From Theristus sp. LFF4_11 (taxonomy: Eukaryota > Nematoda > Chromadorea > Monhysterida > Xyalidae), in NCBI GenBank assembly GCA_030248135.1, contig JASANC010000511.1, positions 1 through 64,000 of the forward strand: DNA of 64,000 nt, given 5' to 3'. Both the position numbers and the translations under genes were made by a program. Numbering within the stretch: position 1 is the stretch's first letter; every line of letters starts with the position of its first letter. The notes beneath the pieces were generated by a model. It was given only the letters and a program-made list of their open reading frames with translations, was not told the origin of the DNA and searched no databases. Shown here in pieces: positions 47,301 through 63,542 of the stretch.

Positions 47301-47978
47301 CTTTTAGTTTTGTTTGCGACGTCATCGAAATTGCGGGTTGGAGACGACGATGGTATTCGCGAGAACAACACTCCGATACGATTCAGTAGATCGCCGCCGT
47401 CGGGTGAGTTTTTCGTTGACGACGCCGATGGAACGACGGAGGCCTCGGATTTGTTCAGTACGTCCGCAAACAATTCGGCTAGATCCGTCCCGATGACCGG
47501 CTGAAAGTGAAATGCGAACCGATCGATACTCGCATGAAAACTGTCCGACAAACGAAGCTGCAAAGCGCAACTTGACCAAGCTTTGAAAAAAAAACACACG
47601 CAGATCATGACAGGCAAACGGAAGCTCACAAAATCACTGTTGAGCAAAACAAATGTTCGCTTTAAAACAAAATATGAAAGCACCATTTTTGACACGACTG
47701 GAACATGGACTATTGAGGGAGCAATTGAGCGCATTTTGGCGAAAAAAGCAGACCACACCAAATAGAAATGATAATCTTTGAGAACGAACCTCATTAGAAT
47801 CGAAGAACACGATCGCTCCATTGTAGAGCAGATCAAGCAGCTGCCCATGAGCGTTCTGGTTCAGATACCGATGGTAAAGCGTTCGATAAAGCTGATGCGC
47901 TTCGTAAAACTCGCGTTGCTCGATGGCGCGCTCCAATTTCGCAGCCAATCTTTGCGGAATCAACGGCGCATTCGTCAT
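44360..47978 (-). CDS. GET4: GET4 (TRC35), tail-anchored protein targeting factor
   Basis: Alpha-solenoid scaffold that works with GET5/BAG6 to pass tail-anchored proteins to GET3 for ER insertion; cytosolic. Exons, 5' to 3': 47978-47790, 47500-47054 (acceptor 47557 also possible), 45600-45478, 45244-45134, 45041-44873, 44511-44360; about 396 aa, longer than human (327) through an Asp/Ser/Lys insert in exon 2. Family blocks: [91 protein letters not shown], and an acidic tail ending TELD like the human ELD. The intron after exon 4 uses GC instead of GT (CAG|GCAAGC). An in-frame upstream ATG exists near 48000; the downstream one has better context. Confidence 0.93.
45800..47009 (-). mobile_element. 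TAGAGATGT-family hAT element, copy 3, with SINE inserted
   Basis: Perfect 8-bp duplication GGTCTGAC at 45792-45799 and 47010-47017. Opposite orientation to copies 1 and 2. Interrupted by a SINE (46306-46673), after which about 85 bp (GAGAGGCAAAACACGAGACG onwards) is present twice in tandem, so its 76-codon ORF is broken. In a GET4 intron. Confidence 0.93.
46306..46673 (+). repeat. tRNA-derived SINE, second family
   Basis: The head has a 7-bp acceptor stem (CCTCCGT/ACGGAGG), A-box TGGCCCGGTGG and perfect B-box GGTTCGATCCC. The body includes TGGTTCCACGGGATGG and GGTACCTTCGGGTTTCCGG, with an AT-rich tail. Inserted within the hAT copy. The 3' part recurs at 54341-54464. Confidence 0.8.
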
Positions 47979-48812
47979 TTTTATGCCACTTCCACTCCAC
48001 ATCCACTCGTCTCTCCACTTCGACTCTAATCCAAAAAATTTCGAACCCAAACTTCCTAAAATTTGCGAAATTTTCAATAATTTCGAGCAAAAATGGTCAA
48101 TTTTGGTCAAATAACGGTAACGCACCTTCCAATCAATCAGCTAATGCCCGAAATTATCCAGTCCGACTATAGTTCTAAAATTGATTTATTTTTTGGGGTG
48201 TGCTCTGTTTTTAAATCATTCATTCATTCAATTTTATTCTACCGCTAACAGCGGCGCAAATATTAAAAATATTATTGAGGTCTTTTTTGAGATAATGTAT
48301 CAGTTAATAATAAAAATTGCATCACGAAACATTGACATCAAAAGAAAAGAGAAAAGAAATCATTTGTGTGTTCGCGATATGATCGTTTCTGAATCTTTTC
48401 AAAAAGAACAAACAAGAAAAAAGAAAAAAAGTGCAAAAGAAAAAAGAAAAAATAATCAAAACAAAAACAAAAAAAAGAAAAAAAGCGAAAAAAAGCAAAG
48501 AAAAAAAGATAACTGAACCACTGAGAGGATTGGTATTCATATTTAAAAATTTTGAAAAAATGAATTTTGATTTTCGATCAGATGATGCTTGCAATAAAGT
48601 CGTTGTAGGTTCCAAATCCTAAATCTAATCCTAATCCTAAGCCAAGCCTTTTTTATAAGGTGAAAAAGGATCAAATTGGTTTTCGCATTTTTTTCTTTCC
48701 TGTGTTAAAGAGGAAGAGGACCACCTCCACCGTACATGTACTTTTAAATATGAAGCCGTACGACCACGGAGGAGACACAGATTTGTTCTTGTTCTTGTTC
48801 TTGTTTGCAGTA
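47979..48812. other. Upstream of GET4: no gene, purine-rich tract
   Basis: GET4 promoter region, then an A/G-only-like stretch at about 48415-48515 (AAAGAAAAAAAG-type). No exon or RNA gene seen. Confidence 0.5.
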
Positions 48813-49211
48813 CCGTGGGCCCAAAAAAAATTTCGAGGGGGGGGGGGTATGGTACCGTGGGGGGGGGGGGAGTGCCGACCAAAAAGTGAGGGGGGGGTCC
48901 AACCTATGGTAACGTGGGACCCCCCCCAGGGGGGTCCCATGGGGGGGGGCATTTTTTCACAATTTTGTGGGGGGGTCCACCCCCCACCCCCCCATGCTAA
49001 TTTTTCGCTTAAATTTTGAAGGAAAAACGCTAAATTTTGCTGCAAAATCGTTGAAATTACAATGAAGATGGTCAAGTTATCATATATTCAGCTTATATTA
49101 TGGACTTTATATGGACAAAAAATCATGATTTTCGAAAAAAATTTTAGGGTGTGCAGAAAATTTTGGGGGGGGGGGGTGTCCGCCAGACAAAATTTCATGG
49201 GGGGGTGGGGG

Positions 49212-50269
49212 TAGGGTTAGGGGCTTTGAAAAAAAAAATTTTTTTTTATTTTTTTTTTCGTTTTTTTTTAAAAAAAAAATTTGGATTTTTTTTTTCAAAC
49301 TTAAAAAAAAAAATTTGAAAATTTTTTCTTCTACTTTGCTCTGAAAATTCGATTTATGGCATAATTTTTTGAAAGTTCAAACCAAATTTTCTTCCCAACT
49401 TCTTTGTGTGCTTAGGTAAATGTCATTATTTGGTCATTTTGACCGACGTACTCCATGTTTTTCGATTTGGATGACTTCTAGAGTCAATTTTTAGCGTTGA
49501 AATGACTTAACTGAATTGAAATATCGTTTCAGAAATCGTTTTCTTGCAACTTAGAACATGTTTTTCAGTCGGTAGGCCATGAGATGAACATGATATCTTG
49601 TTGATTGGCGTATGTTATAGGTCTACAATGGAGTTGTGCGATATATTGTTAAACAATTTGAGCGGAGATGTTGGTTAATACCACATCACACGACCGTTTT
49701 TCAGATACCCGATAACATGGCCACATGTTAAAACTTGCGTGCTGAGCTAAACTAACGTGTTAAACTTGCGTCTGTCAGTTGCCCGCAACGTGATCGCGAA
49801 ATCATGGTACGTGTTTTCGATACGATGATTTGAAGAGTGGGCTCTCGCCATGTGGCAGATAGCATAGCTGGTTGAACCTGAAAGTAAGTGTCTTGGGGGG
49901 GGGGGGGCGACCGGGTCGACAGGGGTTGCCGACTTAGCTACAGCAAACAGGAATTTTTGAACACAGTCAAATTTTGGTAATTTTCTAAAGAGGAACCACT
50001 AAGAACGGTTCAATATTCAAGTACACGTGAAAAATTGCCCTGTTTTACTGTTGAAAATGCAACTTTCCCTCTATGAAATGGACATAATTTCAATAAAACA
50101 CGATTTTCGCTCTTATAGTTTCCCGGATCGTTCTGAAAATAGTCTAGATGAACTCAGCTCGACGAGACGCTTCGAACGAACCTAACTTGTAAAAAAAAAA
50201 TTTTTTTTAAAAAAAATTTTTTTTTTTTAATTTAAAAAAAAAATCCGGATTTTTTTTCCCCTAACCCTA
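49212..50269 (+). mobile_element. TAGGGTTAGGGG hAT element, copy 2
   Basis: Complete, with both 12-bp termini, and nearly identical to 39784-40824. Flanking octamers (GGTGGGGG and GGTACACG) do not match, so a later rearrangement or conversion is likely. Confidence 0.88.
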
Positions 50270-50418
50270 GGTACACGGGGGGGGTGTCGGCCAAATTTTC
50301 GAGGGGGGGGGGGGTACGATGGGGGGGGGGGGTGCCCGGTCTTTTGGGGGGCTGGCCCGGTGCCCCCCCCCCCCACCCCCCCCACCCGACGGTCTCGGGT
50401 GCTCTGGGAGGGTGTACC

Positions 50419-52458
50419 TAGGGTTAGGGGAAAAAAAAATCCGGATTTTTTTTTTAAATTAAAAAAAATTTTTTTTAAAAAAAAAAAATTTTTTTTTACA
50501 AGTTAGGTTTGTTCGAAGCGTCTCGTCGAGCTGAGTTCATCTAGACTATTTTCAGAACGATCCGGAAAACTATAAGAGCGAAAATCGTGTTTTATTGAAA
50601 TTATGTCCATTTCATAGAGGGAAAGTTGCATTTTCAACAGTAAAACAGGACAATTTTCGACGTGTACTTGAATATGGAACCGTTCTTAGTTGTTCCTCTT
50701 TAGAAAATTACCAAAATTTGACTGTGTTCAAAAATTCCTGTTTGCTGTAGCTAAGTCGGCAACCCCTGTCGACCCGGTCGCCCCCCCCAAGACACTTACT
50801 TTCAGGTTCAACCAGCTATGCTATCTGCCACATGGCGAGAGCCCACTCTTCAAATCATCGTATCGAAAACACGTACCACGATTTCGCGATCACGTTGCGG
50901 GCAACTGACAGACGCAAGTTTAACACGTTAGTTTAGCTCAGCACGCAAGTTTTAACATGTGGCCATGTTATCGGGTATCTGAAAAACGGTCGTGTGATGT
51001 GGTATTAACCAACATCTCCGCTCCAATTGTTTAACAATATATCGCACAACTCCATTGTAGACCTATAACATACGCCAATCAACAAAATATCATGTTCATC
51101 TCATGGCCTACCGACTGAAAAAACATGTTCTAAGTTGCAAGAAAACGATTTCTGAAACGATATTTCAATTCAGTTATGTCATTTCAACGCTAAAAATTGA
51201 CTCTAGAAGTCATCCAAATCGAAAAACATGGAGTACGTCGGTCAAAATGACCAAATAATGACATGTACCTAAGCACACAAAGAAGTTGGGAAGAAAATTT
51301 GGTTTGAACTTTCAAAAAATTATGCCATAAATCGAATTTTCAGAGCAAAGTAGAAGAAAAATTTTTCAATTTTTTTTTTAAGTTTGAAAAAAAAAAAAAA
51401 ATCCAAATTTTTTTTTTTAAAAAAAACGAAAAAAAAAATAAAAAAAATTTTTTTTTCAAAGCCCCTAACTAGGGTTAGGGGCTTTGAAAAAAAATTTTTT
51501 TTTTATTTTTTTTTTTCGTTTTTTTTTAAAAAAAAAATTTGGATTTTTTTTTTTCAAACTTAAAAAAAAAAATTTGAAAATTTTTTCTTCTACTTTGCTC
51601 TGAAAATTCGATTTATGGCATAATTTTTTGAAAGTTCAAACCAAATTTTCTTCCCAACTTCTTTGTGTGCTTAGGTAAATGTCATTATTTGGTCATTTTG
51701 ACCGACGTACTCCATGTTTTTCGATTTGGATGACTTCTAGAGTCAATTTTTAGCGTTGAAATGACTTAACTGAATTGAAATATCGTTTCAGAAATCGTTT
51801 TCTTGCAACTTAGAACATGTTTTTCAGTCGGTAGGCCATGAGATGAACATGATATCTTGTTGATTGGCGTATGTTATAGGTCTACAATGGAGTTGTGCGA
51901 TATATTGTTAAACAATTTGAGCGGAGATGTTGGTTAATACCACATCACACGACCGTTTTTCTGATACCCGATAACATGGCCACATGTTAAAACTTGCGTG
52001 CTGAGCTAAACTAACGTGTTAAACTTGCGTCTGTCAGTTGCCCGCAACGTGATCGCGAAATCATGGTACGTGTTTTCGATACGATGATTTGAAGAGTGGG
52101 CTCTCGCCATGTGGCAGATAGCATAGCTGGTTGAACCTGAAAGTAAGTGTCTTGGGGGGGGGGGGGCGACCGGGTCGACAGGGGTTGCCGACTTAGCTAC
52201 AGCAAACAGGAATTTTTGAACACAGTCAAATTTTGGTAATTTTCTAAAGAGGAACCACAAAGAACGGTTCAATATTCAAGTACACGTGAAAAATTGCCCT
52301 GTTTTACTGTTGAAAATGCAACTTTCCCTCTATGAAATGGACATAATTTCAATAAAACACGATTTTCGCTCTTATAGTTTCCCGGATCGTTCTGAAAATA
52401 GTCTAGATGAACTCAGCTCGACGAGACGCTTCGAACAAACCTAACTTGTAAAAAAAAA

Positions 52459-52490
<32 letters not shown>

Positions 52491-52540
52491 AAAAAAAAAA
52501 TCCGGATTTTTTTTTTCCCCTAACCCTACCCCTAACCCTA
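50419..52540 (-). mobile_element. TAGGGTTAGGGG hAT element, copy 3 (inverted), split by copy 4
   Basis: Starts TAGGGTTAGGGGAAAAAAAA at 50419 and runs in reverse to 51469. Its last four bases (CCTA) are at 52537-52540 after the inserted copy. Perfect 8-bp duplication GGTGTACC at 50411-50418 and 52541-52548 proves the two pieces were one element. Confidence 0.93.
51470..52528 (+). mobile_element. TAGGGTTAGGGG hAT element, copy 4, inside the terminus of copy 3
   Basis: Complete, with duplication CCCCTAAC at 51462-51469 and 52529-52536. That octamer is part of the terminal repeat of copy 3, so the family has inserted into its own end, tail to tail, making a 2.1-kb near-palindrome. Confidence 0.95.
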
Positions 52541-52558
52541 GGTGTACCCCCCCCCCAC

Positions 52559-53328
52559 TAGAGATGTAAGGGTCAAAAAAAAAATTTTTTTTTAATTTTT
52601 TTTTTAAAAAAAAAGTAAAAAAAAAATGAGCATTTTTTTTTTATTTTTTTTATTAAAAATTTTTGAAATTTTTTCTTTAATGTGCCCTGAAAATGCCGTT
52701 TTTGGCATAATTTTTCGAAAGTTCAACAAAAATTTTCTTTGACTTTACCTTGTCACTTAGTCTTCAACGCTGCAGGTGGTATTCTGGATTGATTTATCGA
52801 CTGTTTTCAGCCTTGGTGAGTGATGATCGACTCGCGCATTGAAGTACTTGAGCGTCGCAAAGGCTAGTTCAACAAATTCCGATGTCGCTAAGGTGAGATA
52901 GAAGCAGAGAACTCACATTTACGCATCGTTTTTCAGGATCTCGAAAGGTGGAAATTGCACTGTCTGCCACTGCAAGCGTAACTTCGTTGGTTGCTCGTTG
53001 CTGTTTCGCCTCGTGTCGTCAGCATGATCACACCGGTTTGTTGTGGAACTTGTTTCCATGTTATTTGAGGTGAATTGAGAGGCAAAACACGAGACGTGAT
53101 GTCGTCGGTGGGAAAATGGGGTCGCCGAAACCAAGTCTGAAATTTTCACCCTCCTCCCATATGAGTGGGGGTCATATGGTAAGTCGGTGGCTCCTCAGAT
53201 GGTGATATTCGGACTCCCTGAAAAATTCTGAACAACTTTCATTTTTAAAAAAAAAAATTAAAAAAAAAAAATTTTTTTTTTTTAAAAAAGAAAAAAAATA
53301 GAAAATTTTTTTTTTCTTGACATCTCTA
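52559..53328 (-). mobile_element. TAGAGATGT-family hAT element, copy 4
   Basis: Perfect 8-bp duplication CCCCCCAC at 52551-52558 and 53329-53336. Inverted relative to copy 1. The 76-codon ORF is intact (53149-52919). Confidence 0.95.
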
Positions 53329-53676
53329 CCCCCCACCCCCCCCCCCCCCGCCCACGGTACTGCTTGTTTGTCTGGTTTGGTCTTTATGTTGAGCCGTCAT
53401 ACATCGGTGTTGTTGCTGTTTTCAAACTTGAGTCTGAGTTTTTTAAGCCATTCATTGAAGTTTTTTTGTCATTGTGTTTTTGTTAAAGGTGCTGCGTGTT
53501 AAATTAAATCTTGAATCTCCGACCATCAGATTTTCCGTCGGCATTTTGATTTTTTTATTAATTTAAAAAATTGGGATTTTCACTTTTTTCGAACTCTAAA
53601 AAAAGCAAGGCCAAGCGAAGGGGTGACCGTCGTGGGCTTGTCATTTTGTCTGTTACAGTCAAAATCTTACACAAAA

Positions 53677-57539
<3,863 letters not shown>

Positions 57540-60500
57540 ATGGTGGCGGGAAATTCGGGACTTTTTTGTTCAATGTACTTTGTGAGTTAAAAGGAATGCA
57601 TGGACTATGAAATGGCTTAATGATGTGAACTCGTTTAATGAGTTTGTGAGTGAGGTTGGCTTCGCATTCTATTGTTTCTTTGTAAAGTTCCCAGTACGTC
57701 GGTTTGTAATTCATAACAGATTTGGATTTTGGAAATTTTCTTTTTTATTTCACATGTGGGTGAAAGGTATAAAAACAGGCACTGCTAGATTTACTTGCAT
57801 TTTAGCGACCGACACAAAAAAATTCCGCTTTATTATTTCTGGGTATTTCTTTTCTGCTCTTGATTTTCTCCGAACCTTTTAAAAAGTAACGTTTTCTTGT
57901 GAAATGAAAGCTATTTTCTGGAGGTATTTATATGCTTTCGCTGACGTGAAAGCGAACTGTAAGGTATTATTTCCGCTTTTTTCGATACGTGCCAAGTTAA
58001 GAGTTTGAATTATGGCACCTTGTTTTGTTCATTCCATGTGATTTGTGTGTTCCGAGCGTCTTTGTCATACGTGTGTGTGTGTGTGTGTTTACAATGTCCG
58101 TTTTGTTGTTGTTTCATTTATTGTGTTGGTGGTGTTTTTTCTGATTTTGAGTTCACAAGCTTTTCTCATGTTTCCTTTTTTTATGTTTCATGTTTCGTCT
58201 TTGTGTGCGTTTCTAATTTTCTCAATTTTACGAATTTTGAATTTCTCATCAAACCGCAATCAAACCGATTTAAACGAGATACACAGTCATTCAGTGGGTT
58301 AAATATGAATGCTTCGTGGATGGCAGACTTTTCATCATTTTTCTATCTTCTATCTTTGACGGTGAATTAGTAACAAAGATACTAGACTAAACTTAGACCC
58401 ATAAACCAGTGTGACGAGAGGAACTGTAAATTATTTATAGGCTCGTGTATTTTTGTATTGACTTCTTTTCTTTCATTCAATTACCACCCAAGTCACGTAC
58501 GGTTTGTCCTTTTTTTCTTGTGCAGAAAAAAACCTTGTTTACTTCTGTTTCTGTTTTGATGTTTCTTCTATTTTTTGAAAAGACTCTTTGTCTCTCCTCG
58601 CCGAGGTGACGTTTGCTTGTCTTGTCTTGGAAACTGTTTATAATTGTTTTTTTTTCATGAAAAATATGGGTTAGTTTGTGTTTTGCAAGTCAAACTGGAA
58701 ACAAGAACATGTGGTAACAAGTTTTTTTTGAAAAAATAGAAACTTTCTGCATTTCAAATTCCGCTAAATATCCTCAACATTTTTCTTTCTGGTTTTCAGT
58801 CAATAGCATTATAACTTTCTGTATGAGCAGTATTTTGATTCACAGATAAGTTGATGATAATCGAGTTGTTGATAACACCAGGAATAAAACGTTATCGTAA
58901 AAAACGTGGCACGTTGTTCGTTTTGACAGATGGGTTTTGTCAATTCATTTTGACCCCAAATTGGCACTTTGCTGCTGTCAATTGACTTTGAGTTATCCAG
59001 TTCTTAAAATTATAGCCGCTGTTTTAGTTCAAAACGTTTGCAAATGGTTACGCTTTCTTGTTCTCCTTGTTACGCTGCCTAGTTCGGCTAGTTTTGATAA
59101 AAACGATCTGACCACACCGTTTTTTCTGACCAAATCAAAGCCGGCAAGTCTTTTTCTAACTAATCCACCATTTCTCAATTACACAATGCCGGTTTTTCAC
59201 CTGATCCATTTCTGTTCTGTTCCGTTTTCATTCGGCGCCTGAAAGCGTCAGGCAAATAAATGCCTAAGGAAACACGTTACAAACCAGCAAGCTATGCATA
59301 AAGCCAACCAAAACTCTGGCTTCATGCGGCAGGCACAAACAACTTGCGCACCTTTGAATGCGTTAGCTGACGGCCCAGTTTATTCCACGTTAACTGTGGA
59401 CATGGCGTGATGCTGTCCATATGCCGTGTTTGTGTTTGCTTTTGTCGACTGTTTACAACTGTCTCGGCCGAGCGACTTTTTGGTGTCGGTTTTCACGTGA
59501 AATGATACGATTGAATTTTTGTCCGAAATGCGTCTCTTGTCTGGCACTACATTCGTACCCGAGGAAGCCGATTTGTCATTGTGTTATTTCAGTATTCATG
59601 CAATTCTAGCACGCTGACTAGCTGCATCACTCTGCTACGTCCAGTTAGCACACCGAATTTAAATCCATCCAATCAACGAGCTGAATGTAACCAGATGTGC
59701 CTAATTTAGTGATTGAACACCGGTGGTTTGATGAAATTATGGTGAGTGGATGGATGATTCTCTGAAATTGAGTTGACAATCGTGTCCAATTTGCATGACG
59801 CAGTCAATTCGGTCTAAAAAGTTTCATTTTATGCAAATAAAAGTCATCATCTGAACAGTATGTACGTCTTTTAATGCGTGCTGTTGTTTCACAATCGCAC
59901 ACAAACACACTGGCACGCGAACACTGTCTCACGTGCCAGTCTGGTGTTGTCTGACGGAAGCGGCAGGCGCGGGTCTTGAGGCAAGAACTTCCTTCACTAG
60001 ATTTGGACCAGCCGACTAGATTAGATATTAGATAACGGATGCATAATATATAATACCTGGCCAGTGCGCATGACCACGCTTTAATCTTTGGTATGTTGCA
60101 ATATTTTATCAGTTACTCTTGCGTTCGTGTTCATCTTGCGCTACTTTGTGTTGACAGAAGATTTCCACTCGCATACTCACACTGTTTCAGCTGCTCAAGA
60201 AAAAGCAATTAGCGGTTGCCGTCGTGGACGCTGCAGGAATTCAGAAGATCAGCTTTAAAACTGCCAGAGTGCGGTTTATTTATTACATTGAAAAGTCCAC
60301 CAGAAAGATGGCTTTTCTAATCTGGCTGGTTTCTAATTTATTGCGAGATTGTTTGCCATTCGCTGATTCGTTGAATAAATCCTATGAAAGCAGGAAGTTC
60401 TTTTTAGCACGATTGCGTGGAAATTTATAGTTACTACAATACGTAAAAGCACTGCAGTATTTTTTCCCGAAACAGTTCCAAAGCCTAAAAACAAGGTGAT

Positions 60501-60645
60501 CCTTCAGATTCAAAGTGTCAGTCGACTAACTGTGACCGACTGTGTTGTTTTCCAGTCGATCCATCTGCTTATTCAGGTCCAACCAGGCCCTAGTTTGAAA
60601 GAGTCAGGCCCTTTTCCGGCTCCATGCAAAGCACCAAGTCCATTT

Positions 60646-60794
60646 TTTATTTTGGTTCCGAGACTCGATGCTCGCAGGTGAGCAGTTTCATGCATGACGC
60701 GGGAATTCAAAATTGCGTAAAGTGATTCGAGTCCCCCAAAATGTGGCCGGGTCACCACTTAGGCTGTGTTGAATTGCCACATAAAGAATGAAAC
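60646..60794 (+). repeat. Dispersed repeat A, copy 3
   Basis: Same order of blocks as 8629-8783, including CATGACGCGGGAATTCAAAA and GAATTGCCACATAAAGA, with about one base in six changed. Confidence 0.75.
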
Positions 60795-61441
60795 TCGTTT
60801 TCTTTCACGTCTGCGAATGCATTAACTCGTTGAACCCAAAAAAATTGATTAATACTTCAAGGAAAAAATGAAAAGAAATACGACCCAACTAATGCAGATT
60901 TACGATAAATACTACAAGTACTTGTAGTTTCTTCATCCATCCACGATTCCCGATGAGCCTAATCGGCCTCAAAAATATAAATTCCATAAGAAACATCTTG
61001 CGTCCGTCATGAGATGAGTTTAAATTTCATCATTCAAAACACTCAATGTTCCACTTCGTAAATAATAAACGGCACACAGTTTTCCCCAAAAAATAAAATA
61101 AAAAATCCATTATTCTGTTTCTTTTCAAACGTCCAACTTAGTGCCTTATCTCATATCGACATCAGAAAAAAATGTGTATGCGGCGCTGATGCACACGTGT
61201 GTGTGTGTGCGTGTGTGCTCGCGCAAATGCTGCAACTTTGCCAGCTATAAAATATTCGTTGCAAACAACCCAACGCTGTCCGTTCTATGTTGAAATCGGC
61301 TAAGATGCACGTTCGAACCAATGTGCACTTCAGGTATGGTTTTGCTTCCTGATGTGGTGCACTTGCAACAATACAAACACACCGGCACACGGAACACTCC
61401 ACTGTGTGCCTGAGTGAGCATTGTGTGTAGCCAATGTAGAC

Positions 61442-61492
61442 ATCAGCTGATTGGTTGGGCTATGGACACCAACTACTAATGCATCCAATCAG
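61442..61492. repeat. CCAAT foldback unit
   Basis: CAGCTGATTGGTTGG opposite GCATCCAATCAGCG, about 30 bp between the arms. Confidence 0.55.
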
Positions 61493-63542
61493 CGTTTTCA
61501 GTTGAGTACTTTTTTCAATGCAGAATTTGCTGAATTTTGCAATTTTTCCAGCGCTTTTCCACCGCAAATTACGTTTTAATGGCACCAGTTTTCCGCGTAC
61601 CGAAAACAGGCCCGGCTAGACTGAACTGAACACCGTGCATTTTGCTGCTGCTGATACACAAACACACAACACAGCGACAGAGCACCAACAACAATTTCAT
61701 TGCGTTCTCGCTCATTGTCGTTGCTATTTTGTTGCGCTGGAACATATTTTTTGAAGGTTTTTTTTCGCCCGCTCTGCAACACTGTTGCTTGTGTGTCTGC
61801 ATTTTTTCAGTTTTTTTTTTGCGTAACGCACGTCACCGTGTGCATTTTCAGGCTTTTTCTATTATCCTAATGGTTTTGCAGACATTTTTTCCAAAAAAAA
61901 CAACAAAGTTTGTATTTTTTGGCTGAAAATTCGCCTGCGTGTTGCGTCACTGTTTTTTTTTCAAACGGGTTTTTCGACATTTCAGTGGTAACGGTGTCAA
62001 TTTCAGCGCGCTGGTTGGTGCTGTCACATTGGTTAGATAGAAGAACGACCAATCAGCGCACCGACTTCAAAAACAATAAATTGGCTGGGTAAATAACGAA
62101 ATCTTTCCCGGACTTGGGACATTTCAACGAAAATACAAGTTCAAGAAACGGAAAATACAATTTTCGATCGAGTTTTTTTGTATTACCGCCTTGTCGCATC
62201 TTCATTCCATGTTTTTTCCTTTCCCATTCAATACGGTTCACTGGTTTGCTGGGCTCTTCTGCAGAATTTTTTTTCAACACGCAAACAAAATATTTGTTCC
62301 ATCTATGCTTTTTTTCGTTCTCGCTGTTTGGTTTTTGAGCATCTGATGCCACAAAATGTCATTGGATATTTTTAGTTTCAAGTTTTGCAAAAAAACGTCA
62401 TCACATTTTTCGCGCCATTACCTAAATAGCGAATATTGTTGAATACGTCATTGTTGTTGGGAACTCTGGCAGAAAATTTTGACGATCGAGAATAATGGGT
62501 AGCGTTTCAATTTGAGTTTTGAGTGCAACTTTTTTTGCACAATTTTGATTTGAATTTAGCGAACGGATGCTGGAAAACAACACCAACTTCTACAGAACCT
62601 TTCTTGCTAGTTTTCTTCAGCCTGAAAATTATGCCCAATGTGCTTTTTACTTTCGATTCGATCGAATGCTCTCAAGAAAGCTCGGAACCAAGCAAACAAT
62701 TCATTCCACTCAATTCTGTTCTTATTTTCCTGTTCTGTATCCCGTTCGTCGGCTGTTTTTGCCCTGGTTTCGTTTTGTGGTCTCTCGTTTTTTTTCATCC
62801 GATTTTGATTACGTTTCTGAATGGGTGTGGCTATTTTTAATGGACCATTTGTGAACCACTTTTCGTCGTTTGAGAAAACATTATTCTTTAAAAATCAGTG
62901 TGTTCAGCTGCTGCCCCCCCCTCCCCACACATTTTTCTGACGTTGTAGCCTTATCGCAAAAATTCATAATGTTATTCTGATATTTGTTGAAACTGTCGAT
63001 TTTTGGATTTCTTAATGTTAGTTTGCTTTTACAGCAGGTAACGCAAAGGAAATTTTGCACTTTCTTTATTCAAAAGCCAACTCAATTGCACGTTGGTTGG
63101 TTGCATCATGTTGTTGGCGACCAGTTATCGTAGCCGAGACAAACTACAGCCAACAGCTGATCTGTTCAAAATGTTCTGTTGTTGATGTTGTTGTTTGTTG
63201 TTGTTTACCAACTTCATTCGGTTGATAAGAATTTTTGAAAAAAAAGTTTTCTTCCAGAACATATTTTCATTGGAATCTTTGCGATAAGTGCTGGTATACA
63301 CGTGCAAGTCAGCTGAATATAGAGAAAAAACGGACATTGGCAGAAACATACCTGAACTTGACAAGTTTTGCAGATAACAACAAAGACCATTTAGATATTT
63401 CGAAATCAGCTGTTGTTGAAAATTCAAGGAAATAACGTCGAATATTGAATATTATTGAATTGATTGACTCTTGAGCGAAATTCGATTGGATATAAACAAA
63501 ATCAATTGAATAATCAAAAATCCAACAATCCCGAAACAAAAC

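Larger units (their letters stand above)
48813..53357. mobile_element. Outer G-rich element containing a nest of hAT insertions
   Basis: Both edges read TACCGTGGGC and GCCCACGGTA, so CCGTGGGC termini with TA flanks, as in Tc1/mariner-type insertions. Between the nested elements only host remnants remain: runs of up to 13 G, or C, and short AT-rich bits. No ORF. That all remnants belong to one element is an inference from the matching ends. Confidence 0.55.
57540..63542. other. Gene-poor 6 kb between zinc-finger and elongase genes
   Basis: T-rich, with no exon I can support. Contains dispersed repeat A (60646-60794), a GT/CA microsatellite near 61195 and several CCAAT boxes (61446, 61485, 62050). 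ORFs of up to 120 codons here are low-complexity T-rich translations. Confidence 0.5.

Noticed and set aside
47027..47848. 273-codon minus-strand ORF as a single exon
   Set aside because: Its 5' part is intron read-through; homology to GET4 begins only after the acceptor near 47500-47557.
50690..52272. Twin ORFs (FLFRKLPKFDCVQKF) in the transposon nest
   Set aside because: Same transposon sequence in opposite orientations in copies 3 and 4; no transposase motif, and the frame is broken or shifted by G-run length between copies.
49212..52540. Interstitial telomere array
   Set aside because: TTAGGG-like units occur only as the 12-bp transposon termini, not in tandem arrays.
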